Of a stretch of DNA of 64,000 nt, positions 8,618 through 17,496 are shown piece after piece. The stretch is taken from positions 1-64,000 of the forward strand of contig CAMDCN010000022.1 in assembly GCA_945890485.1 (NCBI GenBank), given 5' to 3'. The notes beneath the pieces were generated by a model. That model searched no databases, was not told the DNA's origin, and saw nothing but the letters and a program-made list of their open reading frames with translations. Both the position numbers and the translations under genes were made by a program. The stretch comes from Candidatus Sulfopaludibacter sp. SbA3 (lineage in GTDB: Bacteria > Acidobacteriota > Terriglobia > Bryobacterales > Bryobacteraceae). Position 1 is the stretch's first letter; every line of letters starts with the position of its first letter.

Positions 8618-9792
8618 CACTGCCTCTCGGTTATCGCTACGCCGCCTTGTACGCCGGCATTCGCAAGGTTGCCAAGCCCGATCTCTCGTTGATCGTCTCC
8701 GACACGCCTGCCTCCGCCGCCGCCGTCTTCACGCAAAACCAAGCCGCCGCCGCCCCGGTCAAACTCGGGCAGAAGAATCTCGCCGCCTCGAAAGGCATCG
8801 CCCGAGCCATTCTCACCAACGCCGGCAACGCCAACTGCGCCACTCGCACCGGCGATAAAGTCGCCAACGAAACTGTCCGCGCTCTCGCGAAGGCCCTCAA
8901 AATCCCCGCCAATCAGATCCTCCCCGCATCCACTGGCGTCATCGGCGTCGAACTCGATCCCTCCAAAATCACCAACCACCTCCCCGCCCTTGTCGAAGCC
9001 CTCTCCGCCGACAAATTCGACGAAGCCGCCGACGCCATCCTCACGACCGATCTCGTCCGCAAAACCGCCACCGCCTCCCTCTCCGTCAAAGGCGGCGCCG
9101 TCCATATCGCCGGCATGACCAAGGGCTCCGGCATGATCCAGCCCCTCATGGCGACCACCCTCGCCTATATCGTCACCGACGCCGTCGTCGCCCCCGCCGA
9201 CCTCAAGAAGATGCTCGTCAAAGCGACCAACCGCAGTTACAACTGCATGTCCGTCGACGGCGACACCTCCACCAACGACACCGTCTATCTCCTTGCCAAC
9301 GGCGCCTCCGGCATCAAACTCGCCGGCGCCGATAAAGCTCTCTTCGAGCAGGCCCTGACCCACTTGATGGAAGACCTCGCCCGCCAGATCGCCCGCGACG
9401 GCGAAGGCGCCAAAAAGCTCGTCACCATCGAAGTCGGTGGCTTCAAGAACGACAAGGACGCCCTCCGGGTCGCCCGCCAGATCGCCAACTCCCCGCTCGT
9501 CAAAACCGCCATCGCCGGCTCCGATCCCAACTGGGGCCGCATCCTCATGGCCGCCGGCAACGCGGGCGTGAAGTTCGACGTCCCTCAGGTCGACATCAAT
9601 TTCCAGGGCATGGCCGTCTGCCGTAAAGGTCTCGCCGTCGACTTCTCGGAAGCCGAACTCACCAAACTCCTGGACGAGTCCGACGTCCTGGTCCAGTTCC
9701 AACTCCGCGGCGGAGGCAAGGGCCAGGCCCGCTTCTTCACCTGCGACTTCACCGAAGGCTACATCAAGATCAACGGCAGCTATCGGACATGA
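8614..9792 (+). CDS. argJ: Bifunctional glutamate N-acetyltransferase / ornithine acetyltransferase
   Basis: ArgJ recycles the acetyl group from N-acetylornithine to glutamate in the cyclic arginine pathway and may also use acetyl-CoA. The 392-residue precursor carries the self-cleavage segment K-G-S-G-M-I-Q-P-L-M-A-T-T-L. Cleavage is expected between Ala180 and Thr181, making Thr181 the N-terminal nucleophile of the beta chain. The C-terminal D-P-N-W-G-R-I-L-M-A-A-G-N and the last residues N-G-S-Y-R-T are also typical. Other arginine genes are not in the window. Start and stop both form 4-base overlaps with neighbours. Confidence 0.96.
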   Translation: MTLPLGYRYAALYAGIRKVAKPDLSLIVSDTPASAAAVFTQNQAAAAPVKLGQKNLAASKGIARAILTNAGNANCATRTGDKVANETVRALAKALKIPANQILPASTGVIGVELDPSKITNHLPALVEALSADKFDEAADAILTTDLVRKTATASLSVKGGAVHIAGMTKGSGMIQPLMATTLAYIVTDAVVAPADLKKMLVKATNRSYNCMSVDGDTSTNDTVYLLANGASGIKLAGADKALFEQALTHLMEDLARQIARDGEGAKKLVTIEVGGFKNDKDALRVARQIANSPLVKTAIAGSDPNWGRILMAAGNAGVKFDVPQVDINFQGMAVCRKGLAVDFSEAELTKLLDESDVLVQFQLRGGGKGQARFFTCDFTEGYIKINGSYRT

Positions 9793-11288
9793 TCCCGGCG
9801 TTGTTCCTGCTCGCGGCTATCACGTTCCGCGACGCGGGAACACTGCCCGTCCGCCTCAACCACGCCCCGTCTCCTCAAAAGCTCCTCCCCGAAACCATGG
9901 CCGGAGGCCTCGCCGCGTTCGACTACAACGGCGACGGCCTCCTCGACCTCCTCCTCACCGGAGCCGCCGACAAGCAGGACCGCCTCTTCGAAAACAAAGG
10001 CAGCTTCCGCTTCACCGATGTCACCCAAGCCGTCGGCCTCACAACCAAACTCCACTCCATCGCCGCGGCCGTCGCTGACTATAATAAGGATGGTCACCCG
10101 GACCTCCTCGTCGTCGGCGTTAACGGGTTGGTGCTCTATAGCAACAACGGCAAGCGTTTCACCGACGTCACCGCCGCCGCCGGCCTAACAGACACCGGGT
10201 GGTCCGTCGCCGCTGGCTGGTTCGACGCCGACAACGACGGCCACCTCGATCTCTTCCTCGTTCATTACGTCGTCTGGCCTCCCGCCGCCGACCGCACCTG
10301 CATGGACCCCGCCGGCGCCCGTCGCGTCTACTGCCATCCCAAATACTTCGCCCCCACTGCCAACCGGCTCTTCCGCAATAAAGGCGATGGCACCTTCGAA
10401 GACATCTCCAAATCCTCCGGCGTCGCCGCCGCGAAAGGCAAAGGCATGTCCGTCACCTTCGCCGACTACGACAACGACGGCCGCCTCGACATCTTCGTCC
10501 CCAACGACGCCCTCCCCAACTTCTTCTTCCACAACTTAGGCAACAACAAATTCGAAGAGGTCGCTCTCACCGCCGGCGTCTCTCTCCCCGATAGCGGCCG
10601 CGCCGTCTCCGGCATGGGAGCCGACTTCCGCGACCTTAACAACGATGGCCGCCCCGACCTCATCCTCACGGCCTTGGCCGGCGAAAGCTTCCCGTATTTT
10701 CAGAACACCGGTAAAGGCTTTGAAGACCGCACCGCTCGCTCCCGCCTCGCCGCCGCCGTCGGCCGCAAAAGCGGTTGGGGCATCGCCATCGCAGACTTTG
10801 ACAACGATGGTCACAAAGACATTCTCTCCGCCAACTCGCACGTGATGGACAACATCGACCAGCACTCCGGCGACAAGTACCGCCTCCCTCTCAGCCTCTT
10901 CCGCAACCAAGGCGACGCGACGTTTGCAGAAGTCCCCAACCTCTTCCCCGGCCCCGCCGCGCATCGAGGCCTCCTCGTCGCCGACCTCGATAACGACGGC
11001 CGCCTCGACGCCGTCGTCTCCCGTCTCGGCGAAGAACCCCGGCTCTGGCGCAACGAAAGCCCCGTCCAGAACTGGATCACCTTTGAAGTCCCCGTTGGAA
11101 CCAAAGTCAGAATCGGAACCCAGCACAACCACCAGACCACGGCGATCGGCTACGCCAGCAGCGTCCTGGCCCCTCTCCATTTCGGCCTCGGCAGCACCAC
11201 AAAAATCCCTGCCATCCAGATCACCTATCCCAACGGCCAAACAAAATCATTGACCAACGTCCCCGCCAACCAACGTCTAAAACCCTAA
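9789..11288 (+). CDS. Secreted FG-GAP/VCBS repeat protein with ASPIC/UnbV tail (CRTAC1-like)
   Basis: This 499-residue protein begins with a short hydrophobic signal-like segment (M-I-P-A-L-F-L-L-A-A-I). At least seven Ca-binding D-x-[DN]-x-D-G repeats follow (D-Y-N-G-D-G-L-L-D; D-Y-D-N-D-G-R-L-D; D-L-D-N-D-G-R-L-D and others), the mark of an integrin-alpha-like beta-propeller. The last 75 residues resemble the ASPIC/UnbV domain (G-T-K-V-R-I-G-T; H-F-G-L-G; I-Q-I-T-Y-P-N-G). Such CRTAC1 proteins are abundant in Acidobacteria and are presumed extracellular or periplasmic; function is unknown. Its ATG overlaps the argJ stop, an odd place for an exported protein, and it is followed by two further envelope genes. 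Confidence 0.9.
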   Translation: MIPALFLLAAITFRDAGTLPVRLNHAPSPQKLLPETMAGGLAAFDYNGDGLLDLLLTGAADKQDRLFENKGSFRFTDVTQAVGLTTKLHSIAAAVADYNKDGHPDLLVVGVNGLVLYSNNGKRFTDVTAAAGLTDTGWSVAAGWFDADNDGHLDLFLVHYVVWPPAADRTCMDPAGARRVYCHPKYFAPTANRLFRNKGDGTFEDISKSSGVAAAKGKGMSVTFADYDNDGRLDIFVPNDALPNFFFHNLGNNKFEEVALTAGVSLPDSGRAVSGMGADFRDLNNDGRPDLILTALAGESFPYFQNTGKGFEDRTARSRLAAAVGRKSGWGIAIADFDNDGHKDILSANSHVMDNIDQHSGDKYRLPLSLFRNQGDATFAEVPNLFPGPAAHRGLLVADLDNDGRLDAVVSRLGEEPRLWRNESPVQNWITFEVPVGTKVRIGTQHNHQTTAIGYASSVLAPLHFGLGSTTKIPAIQITYPNGQTKSLTNVPANQRLKP

Positions 11289-11581
11289 TGATGAACCTGC
11301 ACCGAGGCCTCAACCACCTGACGACGATCGCCGCCGTCGCACCGATGGTCGGCCTGTTGGGCACCATCGACGGCATCTTCGCCAGCCTCCCCGGAGTAGT
11401 CGGCGAGAGCACTCTTTCCGCCCATCGCCAGTACGCCGCCACCGGCTTCGCCGCCGCCCTGTTCCCGCTCGCCTACGCCTTGCTGTTGACCGTCACCACC
11501 AAGTGGGGCCACAGCTATCTTCACCACCAAGCGGAAGCTCTCCACGCCCAAACAGTGCCGCCACCCCGAGAACTCCAATGA
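11288..11581 (+). CDS. Mini MotA/TolQ/ExbB-type membrane protein
   Basis: Only 97 residues long. Residues about 8-32 (L-T-T-I-A-A-V-A-P-M-V-G-L-L-G-T-I-D-G-I-F) match the most conserved pore helix of ExbB/TolQ/MotA channels, and a second helix follows at about 50-70. The usual first transmembrane helix and the large cytoplasmic loop are absent, and no ExbD/TolR gene is adjacent. The start overlaps the previous stop by one base (TAATG; a second ATG follows at 11291) and the stop overlaps the lipoprotein start. It could be a reduced but functional channel subunit or a scaffold for the following lipoprotein; neither is shown. Confidence 0.75.
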   Translation: MMNLHRGLNHLTTIAAVAPMVGLLGTIDGIFASLPGVVGESTLSAHRQYAATGFAAALFPLAYALLLTVTTKWGHSYLHHQAEALHAQTVPPPRELQ

Positions 11582-12405
11582 AAAGCGTTCTGGCACTGGT
11601 CGTCTCACTCGGACTGGTTGGGTGTCAGGCGAACGAATCTCAATTGGAGCGGATGTTCCATGTCGCGCTTAGCACCGATCAGAACCGAACCCTCCCACCG
11701 CAAACGGAATTCTTTTCCGTGTTGAGCGCGACCATACCAACCTTGAATCAGCGAGACGCATCCCGGCTTACCTCCCTGACCAGTCGGTGCTTGCGATCGC
11801 AAGATCCTGAGGTGCAACGATTTGGAGTCTTATACTTTCTCTCCGTGTCCGCGGAACGAATGGACAGCGGCGTTCTGCTCGACTCCGGAATTGCGGATAT
11901 GCTCGCCTTTGCCGCTGATCCCAACTTGAAGAATGAAGAGCTTCGCGCGGCGGCTCTATTTGGGATTTACTATCTGAAGCCGATGCCCGATAAGGCGATA
12001 AAGGGGTTGGTCAGTTTGATAGAAAACGACGTGCTCTCTGAACCTTGGATTGGTAGTATCGCAGCGGCGCTGGTCTCGAGGGCACCGGCTGACGCCGAGA
12101 TGCTTCGGATGATCCTGACTCGAGTCAAACGTTTAGAAGACCCTCAGAACAGCGTCGAATTGATCAGATGGCTTGGGTTGGCGAGCCCAAAACCAAGTCA
12201 CCCGGAGGCGATTGCTTTTATTGCGGAGTCTCTCGAGAACAAGGATAGCCGTATCCGCAAGGCGGCCGTGGAAGCAGCCGGACGGCTTCCCGATGGCTCG
12301 AGATCCAGTTTGCTCTACCGTCTCGGTCAGATCGCTACCGATAAAAACGAATCCGAAGCACTTCGCTCCGATGCTACGGCGGCTCTAAAACAACACCATG
12401 ATTAA
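11578..12405 (+). CDS. HEAT-repeat lipoprotein
   Basis: I place the start at the ATG 11578, which overlaps the previous stop (ATGA) and gives a clean lipoprotein signal: M-K-S-V-L-A-L-V-V-S-L-G-L-V-G-C, with L-V-G-C as the lipobox. The mature protein of about 259 residues is helical with HEAT-like repeats (D-S-R-I-R-K-A-A-V-E-A-A-G-R-L near residue 225). The gene looks less GC-rich and less C-biased at third positions than its neighbours, suggesting a later insertion or relaxed constraint. It overlaps the methyltransferase by 8 bases. A partnership with the mini-ExbB is suggested by coupling only. Confidence 0.75.
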   Translation: MKSVLALVVSLGLVGCQANESQLERMFHVALSTDQNRTLPPQTEFFSVLSATIPTLNQRDASRLTSLTSRCLRSQDPEVQRFGVLYFLSVSAERMDSGVLLDSGIADMLAFAADPNLKNEELRAAALFGIYYLKPMPDKAIKGLVSLIENDVLSEPWIGSIAAALVSRAPADAEMLRMILTRVKRLEDPQNSVELIRWLGLASPKPSHPEAIAFIAESLENKDSRIRKAAVEAAGRLPDGSRSSLLYRLGQIATDKNESEALRSDATAALKQHHD

Positions 12406-13108
12406 ATCCACAATCGACGAAATTCGCGCCCGCTTCGACGCCGACGTCGAACGCTTCTCCAATCTCGAAACCGGCCAAACCGCCACTATCGACGCCGCCC
12501 TCTGCCTCGAGATAATCGCCAAGGCCGCCACCGCCGTCACCCCGCATGCCGCCCACGTCCTCGACATCGGCTGCGGAGCCGGCAACTTCACCCTCCGCCT
12601 CCACCAGGAACTTCCCTTCTCCGCCGTCACCCTCCTAGACCTCAGCCAGCCCATGCTAACCCGCGCCGCCGAACGCGCCACCGCTGCCGGCATCACCCCC
12701 ACCACCCTCCAAGCCGACGTCCGTGACGCCGACTTCCCGCCCCAGACTTTCGACATCATCGTCGCCGGCGCCGTCCTCCACCACCTCCGTACCGACGCCG
12801 AATGGGAACAGACATTCGCCAAGCTCCACGCATGGCTCCGCCCCGGCGGTTCGCTGTGGATCTTCGACATGGTCGCCCACGAACACCCCGCCGTCGAAGC
12901 ATTCCAGCACCAGCGCTGGACCGCCTACCTCACCGCCTTCGGAGGCCCGGACTACGCCGCCAAGGTCACCGCCTACGTCGAGAAGGAGGACACCCCGCGC
13001 CCCCTCACTTACCAGCTCGAACTTCTCCGCCGCGCCGGCTTCTGCTCAATCGACGTCCTCCACAAGAACGCTGCATTCGCCGCCTTTGGTGCCTGCCGCT
13101 CAAACTAA
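12398..13108 (+). CDS. Class I SAM-dependent methyltransferase
   Basis: This 236-residue protein has SAM-binding motif I V-L-D-I-G-C-G-A-G-N near residue 53, an acidic end of beta-2 (L-L-D-L-S), and a motif around residue 115 (F-D-I-I-V-A-G-A-V-L-H-H-L) like those of the Methyltransf_11/12 groups. A following R-P-G-G-S-L-W-I-F-D is also typical. The N-terminal R-A-R-F-D-A-D-V-E-R-F resembles small-molecule methyltransferases. The substrate cannot be read from sequence. It is the last gene of the aroC run and its 3' end overlaps the opposite-strand gene by 9 bases. Confidence 0.88.
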   Translation: MIKSTIDEIRARFDADVERFSNLETGQTATIDAALCLEIIAKAATAVTPHAAHVLDIGCGAGNFTLRLHQELPFSAVTLLDLSQPMLTRAAERATAAGITPTTLQADVRDADFPPQTFDIIVAGAVLHHLRTDAEWEQTFAKLHAWLRPGGSLWIFDMVAHEHPAVEAFQHQRWTAYLTAFGGPDYAAKVTAYVEKEDTPRPLTYQLELLRRAGFCSIDVLHKNAAFAAFGACRSN

Positions 13109-13396
13109 GACCAAATGCACACGGCCCCGCGACCCCAGGGCCAGGTAATCGTCCACCTTAGCCATCCGAAACTCTCCGCCGAAACTGATCGCTACCGTCG
13201 CTCCCGAGGCCATCGACCGCTCCAGCATTTGGCGTGCAGCCACGGGCACTTGGCGAACGTCAAAACGTACGAACACCTTCGTCCCGGCGGCGCATTGTTC
13301 GCCGGTTGGCAACCCGTCCCATAGAGGGGCGCCTCCCAACGGCACCGCCACCTCGGAACCGTCTTCCGCCTTCAACACCATATCCTCAATGCTCAT
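13100..13396 (-). CDS. Hypothetical 98-residue protein
   Basis: I do not recognise this protein. It is compact and mixed alpha/beta, with a central E-Q-C-A-A-G-T-K-V-F-V-R-F-D-V and a C-terminal F-R-M-A-K-V-D-D-Y-L-A-L-G. It has no signal peptide. The start lies 11 bases inside the preceding small-subunit gene, as expected for the last gene of the reverse operon. The coding potential is supported by its length, balanced amino-acid content and coupling, but homologs were not checked. Confidence 0.55.
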   Translation of the reverse strand: MSIEDMVLKAEDGSEVAVPLGGAPLWDGLPTGEQCAAGTKVFVRFDVRQVPVAARQMLERSMASGATVAISFGGEFRMAKVDDYLALGSRGRVHLVLV

Positions 13397-13943
13397 GCAG
13401 ACACTCAGGATAAGCCCCTAAAATCGCATTCCCCTTAAACCCTAACGTCTCCCCCATCCCCGCCTTCGACGTCCAGTACCCATCGGACGTCAGCGCCTTC
13501 ACCGCCCTAAAAAACCGCTCCCCCGTCCCCTTCACCGGACCCGCATCGCACCGCGCGCACAGCGGCTCCAAAATCGCCAACTGCTCTTTCTCCCCCAACT
13601 CCGCAAACGCCCGCCCCTTCGTCTGCTTCTTCATCCAGGCCAGCCCCGCCGAAAACACCTTCTGCTGCGCCGGATTCCGTCCCACCACAAAGTCAATGTA
13701 AGCCGGCACCCCCGCCGCCCCCGCCCCTGGCGTATCGGTCGCCGGAATAATCCGCTCCGCCATCGCCGCAATCGTCGCAAAATCGGCCTTGCTAAAGTAG
13801 GCCGGCTCCGGCAACGCCGCCTGCCCACTCACTGCCCCGTGCGTCCCCTCATGCTGCGCGTACAACTCATCCGCGGCAAACGGAAACGCGCACGTCGCCG
13901 AAATCGAACCAATAATCTTCAACGCATCGCGACGCTCAGCCAT
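13386..13943 (-). CDS. Gluconate 2-dehydrogenase subunit 3 family protein
   Basis: The 185-residue protein starts M-A-E-R-R-D-A-L-K-I-I-G-S-I-S-A-T, a Tat-type signal with R-R followed by a hydrophobic stretch. The mature part has the subunit-3 features P-A-Y-F-S-K-A-D-F-A-T-I-A-A-M-A-E-R-I-I-P and a later T-K-G-R-A-F-A-E-L. In the known complex this subunit helps export the FAD-containing large subunit through Tat. Here the large subunit is the GMC oxidoreductase immediately upstream, with the stop/start fused as TAATG. A cytochrome subunit is not adjacent. Confidence 0.88.
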   Translation of the reverse strand: MAERRDALKIIGSISATCAFPFAADELYAQHEGTHGAVSGQAALPEPAYFSKADFATIAAMAERIIPATDTPGAGAAGVPAYIDFVVGRNPAQQKVFSAGLAWMKKQTKGRAFAELGEKEQLAILEPLCARCDAGPVKGTGERFFRAVKALTSDGYWTSKAGMGETLGFKGNAILGAYPECLHEH

Positions 13944-15490
13944 TACAGTTCCCCCTTCTTTGCCCGCGCGGCCATATGTTCGGCCGTACGCGCCGCCAAC
14001 GCCATCATCGTATGCGTTGGGTTCTTCTCCGATGCTGATGGAAACACGCTCCCGTCCAGCACAAACAGATTCTTCACATCATGAGTCTGGCAATACGGAT
14101 TCACCACCGAGGTCCGGGCGTCCTTTCCCATCCGCGCCCCGCCCAACTCGTGATTGGTCCGCGGCTCGTCCCATACCTTCTGGATCTTCGCTCCAGCCGC
14201 CAGCATGATCTCCTTGGACCAGTTCTGCATGTCCTTGAATATCTTCCAGTCGTTCGCCATCCAAGTCACCTGCCGCCGCGCCGAAGGCAACCCATACTGG
14301 TCTAACTTCCCATGGTCCAGGTCAATGTACGATTTAGCATTCGGCACCATCTCCCCATACGGGCTGAACACCACAAACGCCGGATACTGGTCTTTCACGG
14401 CCTTCTTGTAACCCGCCCCCATCCCCGGCGTCTCCCGCGCCCATCCGATGCCCCGCCGGTTCTGATACCCGAACTGCGCGCCAAAACTGCGGACGTAATC
14501 CCGCTTCCGCTCGTGCATGAAACTCGGCAGATACGCATGGTCCAGGAACCCCTCATCATCCTTCAACGGCGTCCCGACCAACCCATCCAAAAACGCCTCC
14601 ACCCCGCCCGTAAAATGCGGAATAAAATGCTTCCCCAACTGTCCGCTCGAATTCGCGAGGCCACCCTTAGCCGACATCTGCAACAGCGCCACGCTCTGTA
14701 CACAAGCACAACAAACGGCCACCGCCTTCCCCAATACCTCGCCTTCCGCCTTCGTCTCCCGATGGATGAACTTTACGCCCCGCGCGCGTCCGTCCCCGCC
14801 CATCATCACCTCCCGCACTACGGCGTTCGGGATCATCTCCAACTTACCCGTCTTCATCGCCGGCAGTAAGTGGACATCATAGCTGTTGTATTTCGCCACC
14901 ACATCGCAGCCCGCCATGCAGTTCCCGCAGTAATGGCAGCCCGGCCGCCCGAACTTGGCCTGCGTAAGCGTCGCCTTCCGCACATGGATCGTCTTCAGCC
15001 CCAGCTTCCGCGCGCCCTTGTCGATCAACTTATCCGAGCACTTATACGGAGCCGGCGGAAGAAACACACCATCCGGCAGATCCTTCAGCCCGTCATAGTT
15101 CCCGCACACCCCGATCTCCCGCTCAATCCGCTCGTAGTACGGCGCCAGATCGGCATAGTCGATCGGCCAATCCTCCCCGCCCCCATCGAACGTCTTCCCC
15201 TTGAAGTCACGCTGGCCAAACCGCCAAGCCACCGCGTTCCAGGTCAGCGTCTTCCCGCCCAACCCGCGCGCCCGCTCGCTCTCCATGCCCGGTTTGCCCG
15301 GCTTCATCTTCGGAATCTGCCGATTAGCAAACTCCCATGGCATCGAATGCGTCGGGAAATCGGTCCGCGTATTGATCTTCGGCCCGCCCTCCACGATGGC
15401 CACGTGCGCCCCGGCCCGCGCCAGATGCGCCGCCAGCGTGCCGCCCGAAGCACCCGAACCCACCACCACGACGTCATATACAGTTGCCAT
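13943..15490 (-). CDS. GMC-family FAD oxidoreductase (gluconate/sugar dehydrogenase large subunit type)
   Basis: This 515-residue flavoprotein has an N-terminal ADP-binding fold V-V-V-G-S-G-A-S-G-G-T-L-A-A-H-L at about 8-23, the GMC segment G-L-G-G-K-T-L-T-W-N-A-V-A near residue 77, and a C-terminal FAD region S-V-F-P-S-A-S-E-K-N-P-T-H-T-M-M-A-L-A. The last block has the position of the GMC active-site His/Asn pair. A C-x2-C-x3-C cluster (Y-C-G-N-C-M-A-G-C) is present near residue 185. It probably oxidises a sugar or sugar acid in the periplasm with its small partner. No own signal peptide is evident, fitting piggy-back Tat export. Confidence 0.92.
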   Translation of the reverse strand: MATVYDVVVVGSGASGGTLAAHLARAGAHVAIVEGGPKINTRTDFPTHSMPWEFANRQIPKMKPGKPGMESERARGLGGKTLTWNAVAWRFGQRDFKGKTFDGGGEDWPIDYADLAPYYERIEREIGVCGNYDGLKDLPDGVFLPPAPYKCSDKLIDKGARKLGLKTIHVRKATLTQAKFGRPGCHYCGNCMAGCDVVAKYNSYDVHLLPAMKTGKLEMIPNAVVREVMMGGDGRARGVKFIHRETKAEGEVLGKAVAVCCACVQSVALLQMSAKGGLANSSGQLGKHFIPHFTGGVEAFLDGLVGTPLKDDEGFLDHAYLPSFMHERKRDYVRSFGAQFGYQNRRGIGWARETPGMGAGYKKAVKDQYPAFVVFSPYGEMVPNAKSYIDLDHGKLDQYGLPSARRQVTWMANDWKIFKDMQNWSKEIMLAAGAKIQKVWDEPRTNHELGGARMGKDARTSVVNPYCQTHDVKNLFVLDGSVFPSASEKNPTHTMMALAARTAEHMAARAKKGEL

Positions 15491-15493
15491 ATC

Positions 15494-16366
15494 CTAGTCC
15501 CTTAACAACCACGCCTTCATCGTTTTCGAAACCAACTCCGCCGCATCCTGTTGCACGAAGTGCCCCGCCCCCGGTACCGTCACCAGAGTCCAGTCCTTCG
15601 CCACCCACGCCCACGTCCCGTTCAAACCGCCCGGCAGCAACGCAGTATCATCCAGCCCATGAAACTGCAACACCGGCGCCATCACCTTCCGCGTCTCCAC
15701 CCGTGCCGTATAGGGCTCCCGCGGATAGTTGCGCTGATAGTAAGCCATCATCGCGGCAAAGTCGCTCCGCTCAAATGCCTCGACATACAACTTCCGCGCC
15801 TCTGGATCCTTCACCCACCGCGCCAAACCCTCCGCTGTCAACCCCTTCTCCGACCCCTCCGCCTGGAACCGCCGCGCATATCCCGAATTCTTCTGCTGCT
15901 CCGGATTGGTCGCCAGCTCCCGCGACATCCCATTCGGATGCGGCAAGTTCAGAATCACTAACTTCTCCACCATCTCCGGAAGATTCAGCGCCACTTGCCA
16001 AGCGATCGCCCCGCCCCAGTCATGCCCCACCACCATCGCCCTCTGTTTCCCAAAATGGCGGATCACCGCCGCCACGTCGCCAACCAGCAGACGCATATCG
16101 TAGTTCTCGGCTCCCTTGGGTTTGTCCGAAAGGTTATAGCCCCGGTTATCCATCGCCACCACCTGAAACGAAGGCGCCAACGCCTCCATCTGGTGCCGCC
16201 ACGTATACCAGTAGTCCGGAAATCCGTGAATCATCACGACCAGCGGGCCCTGCCCCATCGTCGCGTAATGAATCTTCACACCCCCGGAATCGGCGTACCC
16301 CTCTTTCACCGGAGGCGCGCCGGACAAACTAACCCCGAACAAACCCAAACAGAGCCAGAACTTCAC
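15494..16366 (-). CDS. Secreted alpha/beta hydrolase, epoxide-hydrolase-like
   Basis: I choose the GTG at 16366, whose GTGA overlaps the upstream stop and directly starts the signal peptide [16 protein letters not shown] (290 residues). A second GTG four codons earlier (16378) is possible. Hydrolase motifs: oxyanion segment [10 protein letters not shown], nucleophile elbow G-H-D-W-G-G (Asp nucleophile as in epoxide hydrolases and dehalogenases), and catalytic His in G-A-G-H-F. Substrate is unknown. It lies inside the sugar-oxidation operon, three bases upstream of the GMC gene. Confidence 0.88.
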   Translation of the reverse strand: MKFWLCLGLFGVSLSGAPPVKEGYADSGGVKIHYATMGQGPLVVMIHGFPDYWYTWRHQMEALAPSFQVVAMDNRGYNLSDKPKGAENYDMRLLVGDVAAVIRHFGKQRAMVVGHDWGGAIAWQVALNLPEMVEKLVILNLPHPNGMSRELATNPEQQKNSGYARRFQAEGSEKGLTAEGLARWVKDPEARKLYVEAFERSDFAAMMAYYQRNYPREPYTARVETRKVMAPVLQFHGLDDTALLPGGLNGTWAWVAKDWTLVTVPGAGHFVQQDAAELVSKTMKAWLLRD

Positions 16367-17496
16367 TGCATCACCCACTCCGCATTGAACTGCGAATGGC
16401 GAATCGCCTTGCCCGGAGCTTCAAACACGCTATAAGTCACGTGGATCGACCCGTCCTTGGCCTGGATCACCGAAGGGTAGTGATACTGCCCGTCGCCCTT
16501 ATCCAAGTTCCGCTTCCATTTCCACGTCGCGCCTTCATCGTCCGACATCGCCACGGCCAGCGAAGTCCGCCCCTTCTCGATGTCGTTGAACACCATCAGC
16601 CACCGGCCATCCTTCAGCACGATCGCCTCCAGGCTCGTCCCCGGATTCGGAATCTCGGTGTCCTCGCCCGCCGTCCAAGTCTGCCCTTCGTCCTTCGATA
16701 CCGACCGGATCACCCGTTTCGGCGGCGGCCCGTTGTCCCGCATATAGGCAACTAACTCGCCGCTCTTCTTCCGCACCACCGAAGGCTGAATCCCGCCGTA
16801 ACTCACAATCGGCTCGCTCGATTTCCAAGTCACGCCGTTGTCATCCGAAATCGCCATGATGCCGAACGAATACCCGTCCGAATACATCGGCACCAGAATC
16901 CGCCCGCTCGGCAACTGCACCGGATGCGTCCGCGTAAACCAGCCAATCCGCGAACTCAACTTATCCGCACTCAATTCAATCATCTGCGACGCCCACCGTG
17001 CCCGCGGCGCTGGACCCTTTAGGTCCTTCTCCATTACTTCCTTGGTCCGTTCATACATCCGCGGAGGAATCAGCAGAATGTTATCCGCGAAGCCCCACTT
17101 CGGCGGCCCGTCTTTCTGGTTGTAGTCCGTCGAAATCCGGTACTTCATCAGCGCGGACTCCCACGTATTGGCCATAATCACCGGCCACAAAAGCCACAAC
17201 CGCTGATCTTTGTCCAACCAGGTCACGCAGTTCGTATCTGGAAAGCCGGGCGTATCAGCAACGACGAACGGCTTCGTCCACTTGCCGCCCAGGCGCCGCG
17301 CTCCCTGAATCAGTACATCGTCGTTCTGCCGCTCGCCCGAGCCATGGAACCAGACTACCCACAAATTCCCGTCCGGCAACTCCACAATCGAAGAAGAATG
17401 GTTGTGCCATTTCTCCGGCGAAAAAATCAGCTCCGACTTATGAAACGGCTCCGCCGCGAACAAGCTCGCGGCCATCCAGAAACTAGCCCACTTCAT
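16363..17496 (-). CDS. Secreted BNR-repeat (sialidase-fold) protein
   Basis: The ATG at 17496 is chosen because it overlaps the upstream stop (TAATG) and begins a signal peptide [15 protein letters not shown]. The 377-residue protein carries Asp boxes [16 protein letters not shown] and S-D-D-E-G-A-T-W, giving a six-bladed sialidase-type propeller. The family includes exo-alpha-sialidases and many Acidobacterial/Planctomycete proteins of unknown glycan specificity. An [11 protein letters not shown] segment lies near the N-terminus; I could not place the Arg triad with certainty. Role: probable extracellular glycan processing. Confidence 0.85.
   Translation of the reverse strand: MKWASFWMAASLFAAEPFHKSELIFSPEKWHNHSSSIVELPDGNLWVVWFHGSGERQNDDVLIQGARRLGGKWTKPFVVADTPGFPDTNCVTWLDKDQRLWLLWPVIMANTWESALMKYRISTDYNQKDGPPKWGFADNILLIPPRMYERTKEVMEKDLKGPAPRARWASQMIELSADKLSSRIGWFTRTHPVQLPSGRILVPMYSDGYSFGIMAISDDNGVTWKSSEPIVSYGGIQPSVVRKKSGELVAYMRDNGPPPKRVIRSVSKDEGQTWTAGEDTEIPNPGTSLEAIVLKDGRWLMVFNDIEKGRTSLAVAMSDDEGATWKWKRNLDKGDGQYHYPSVIQAKDGSIHVTYSVFEAPGKAIRHSQFNAEWVMQ

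Noticed and set aside
8029-9702. 557-codon minus-strand open frame across fmt and argJ
   Set aside because: It is rich in Gly, Asp and Glu as expected from the complement of C-biased codons, and both + strand genes are unambiguous.
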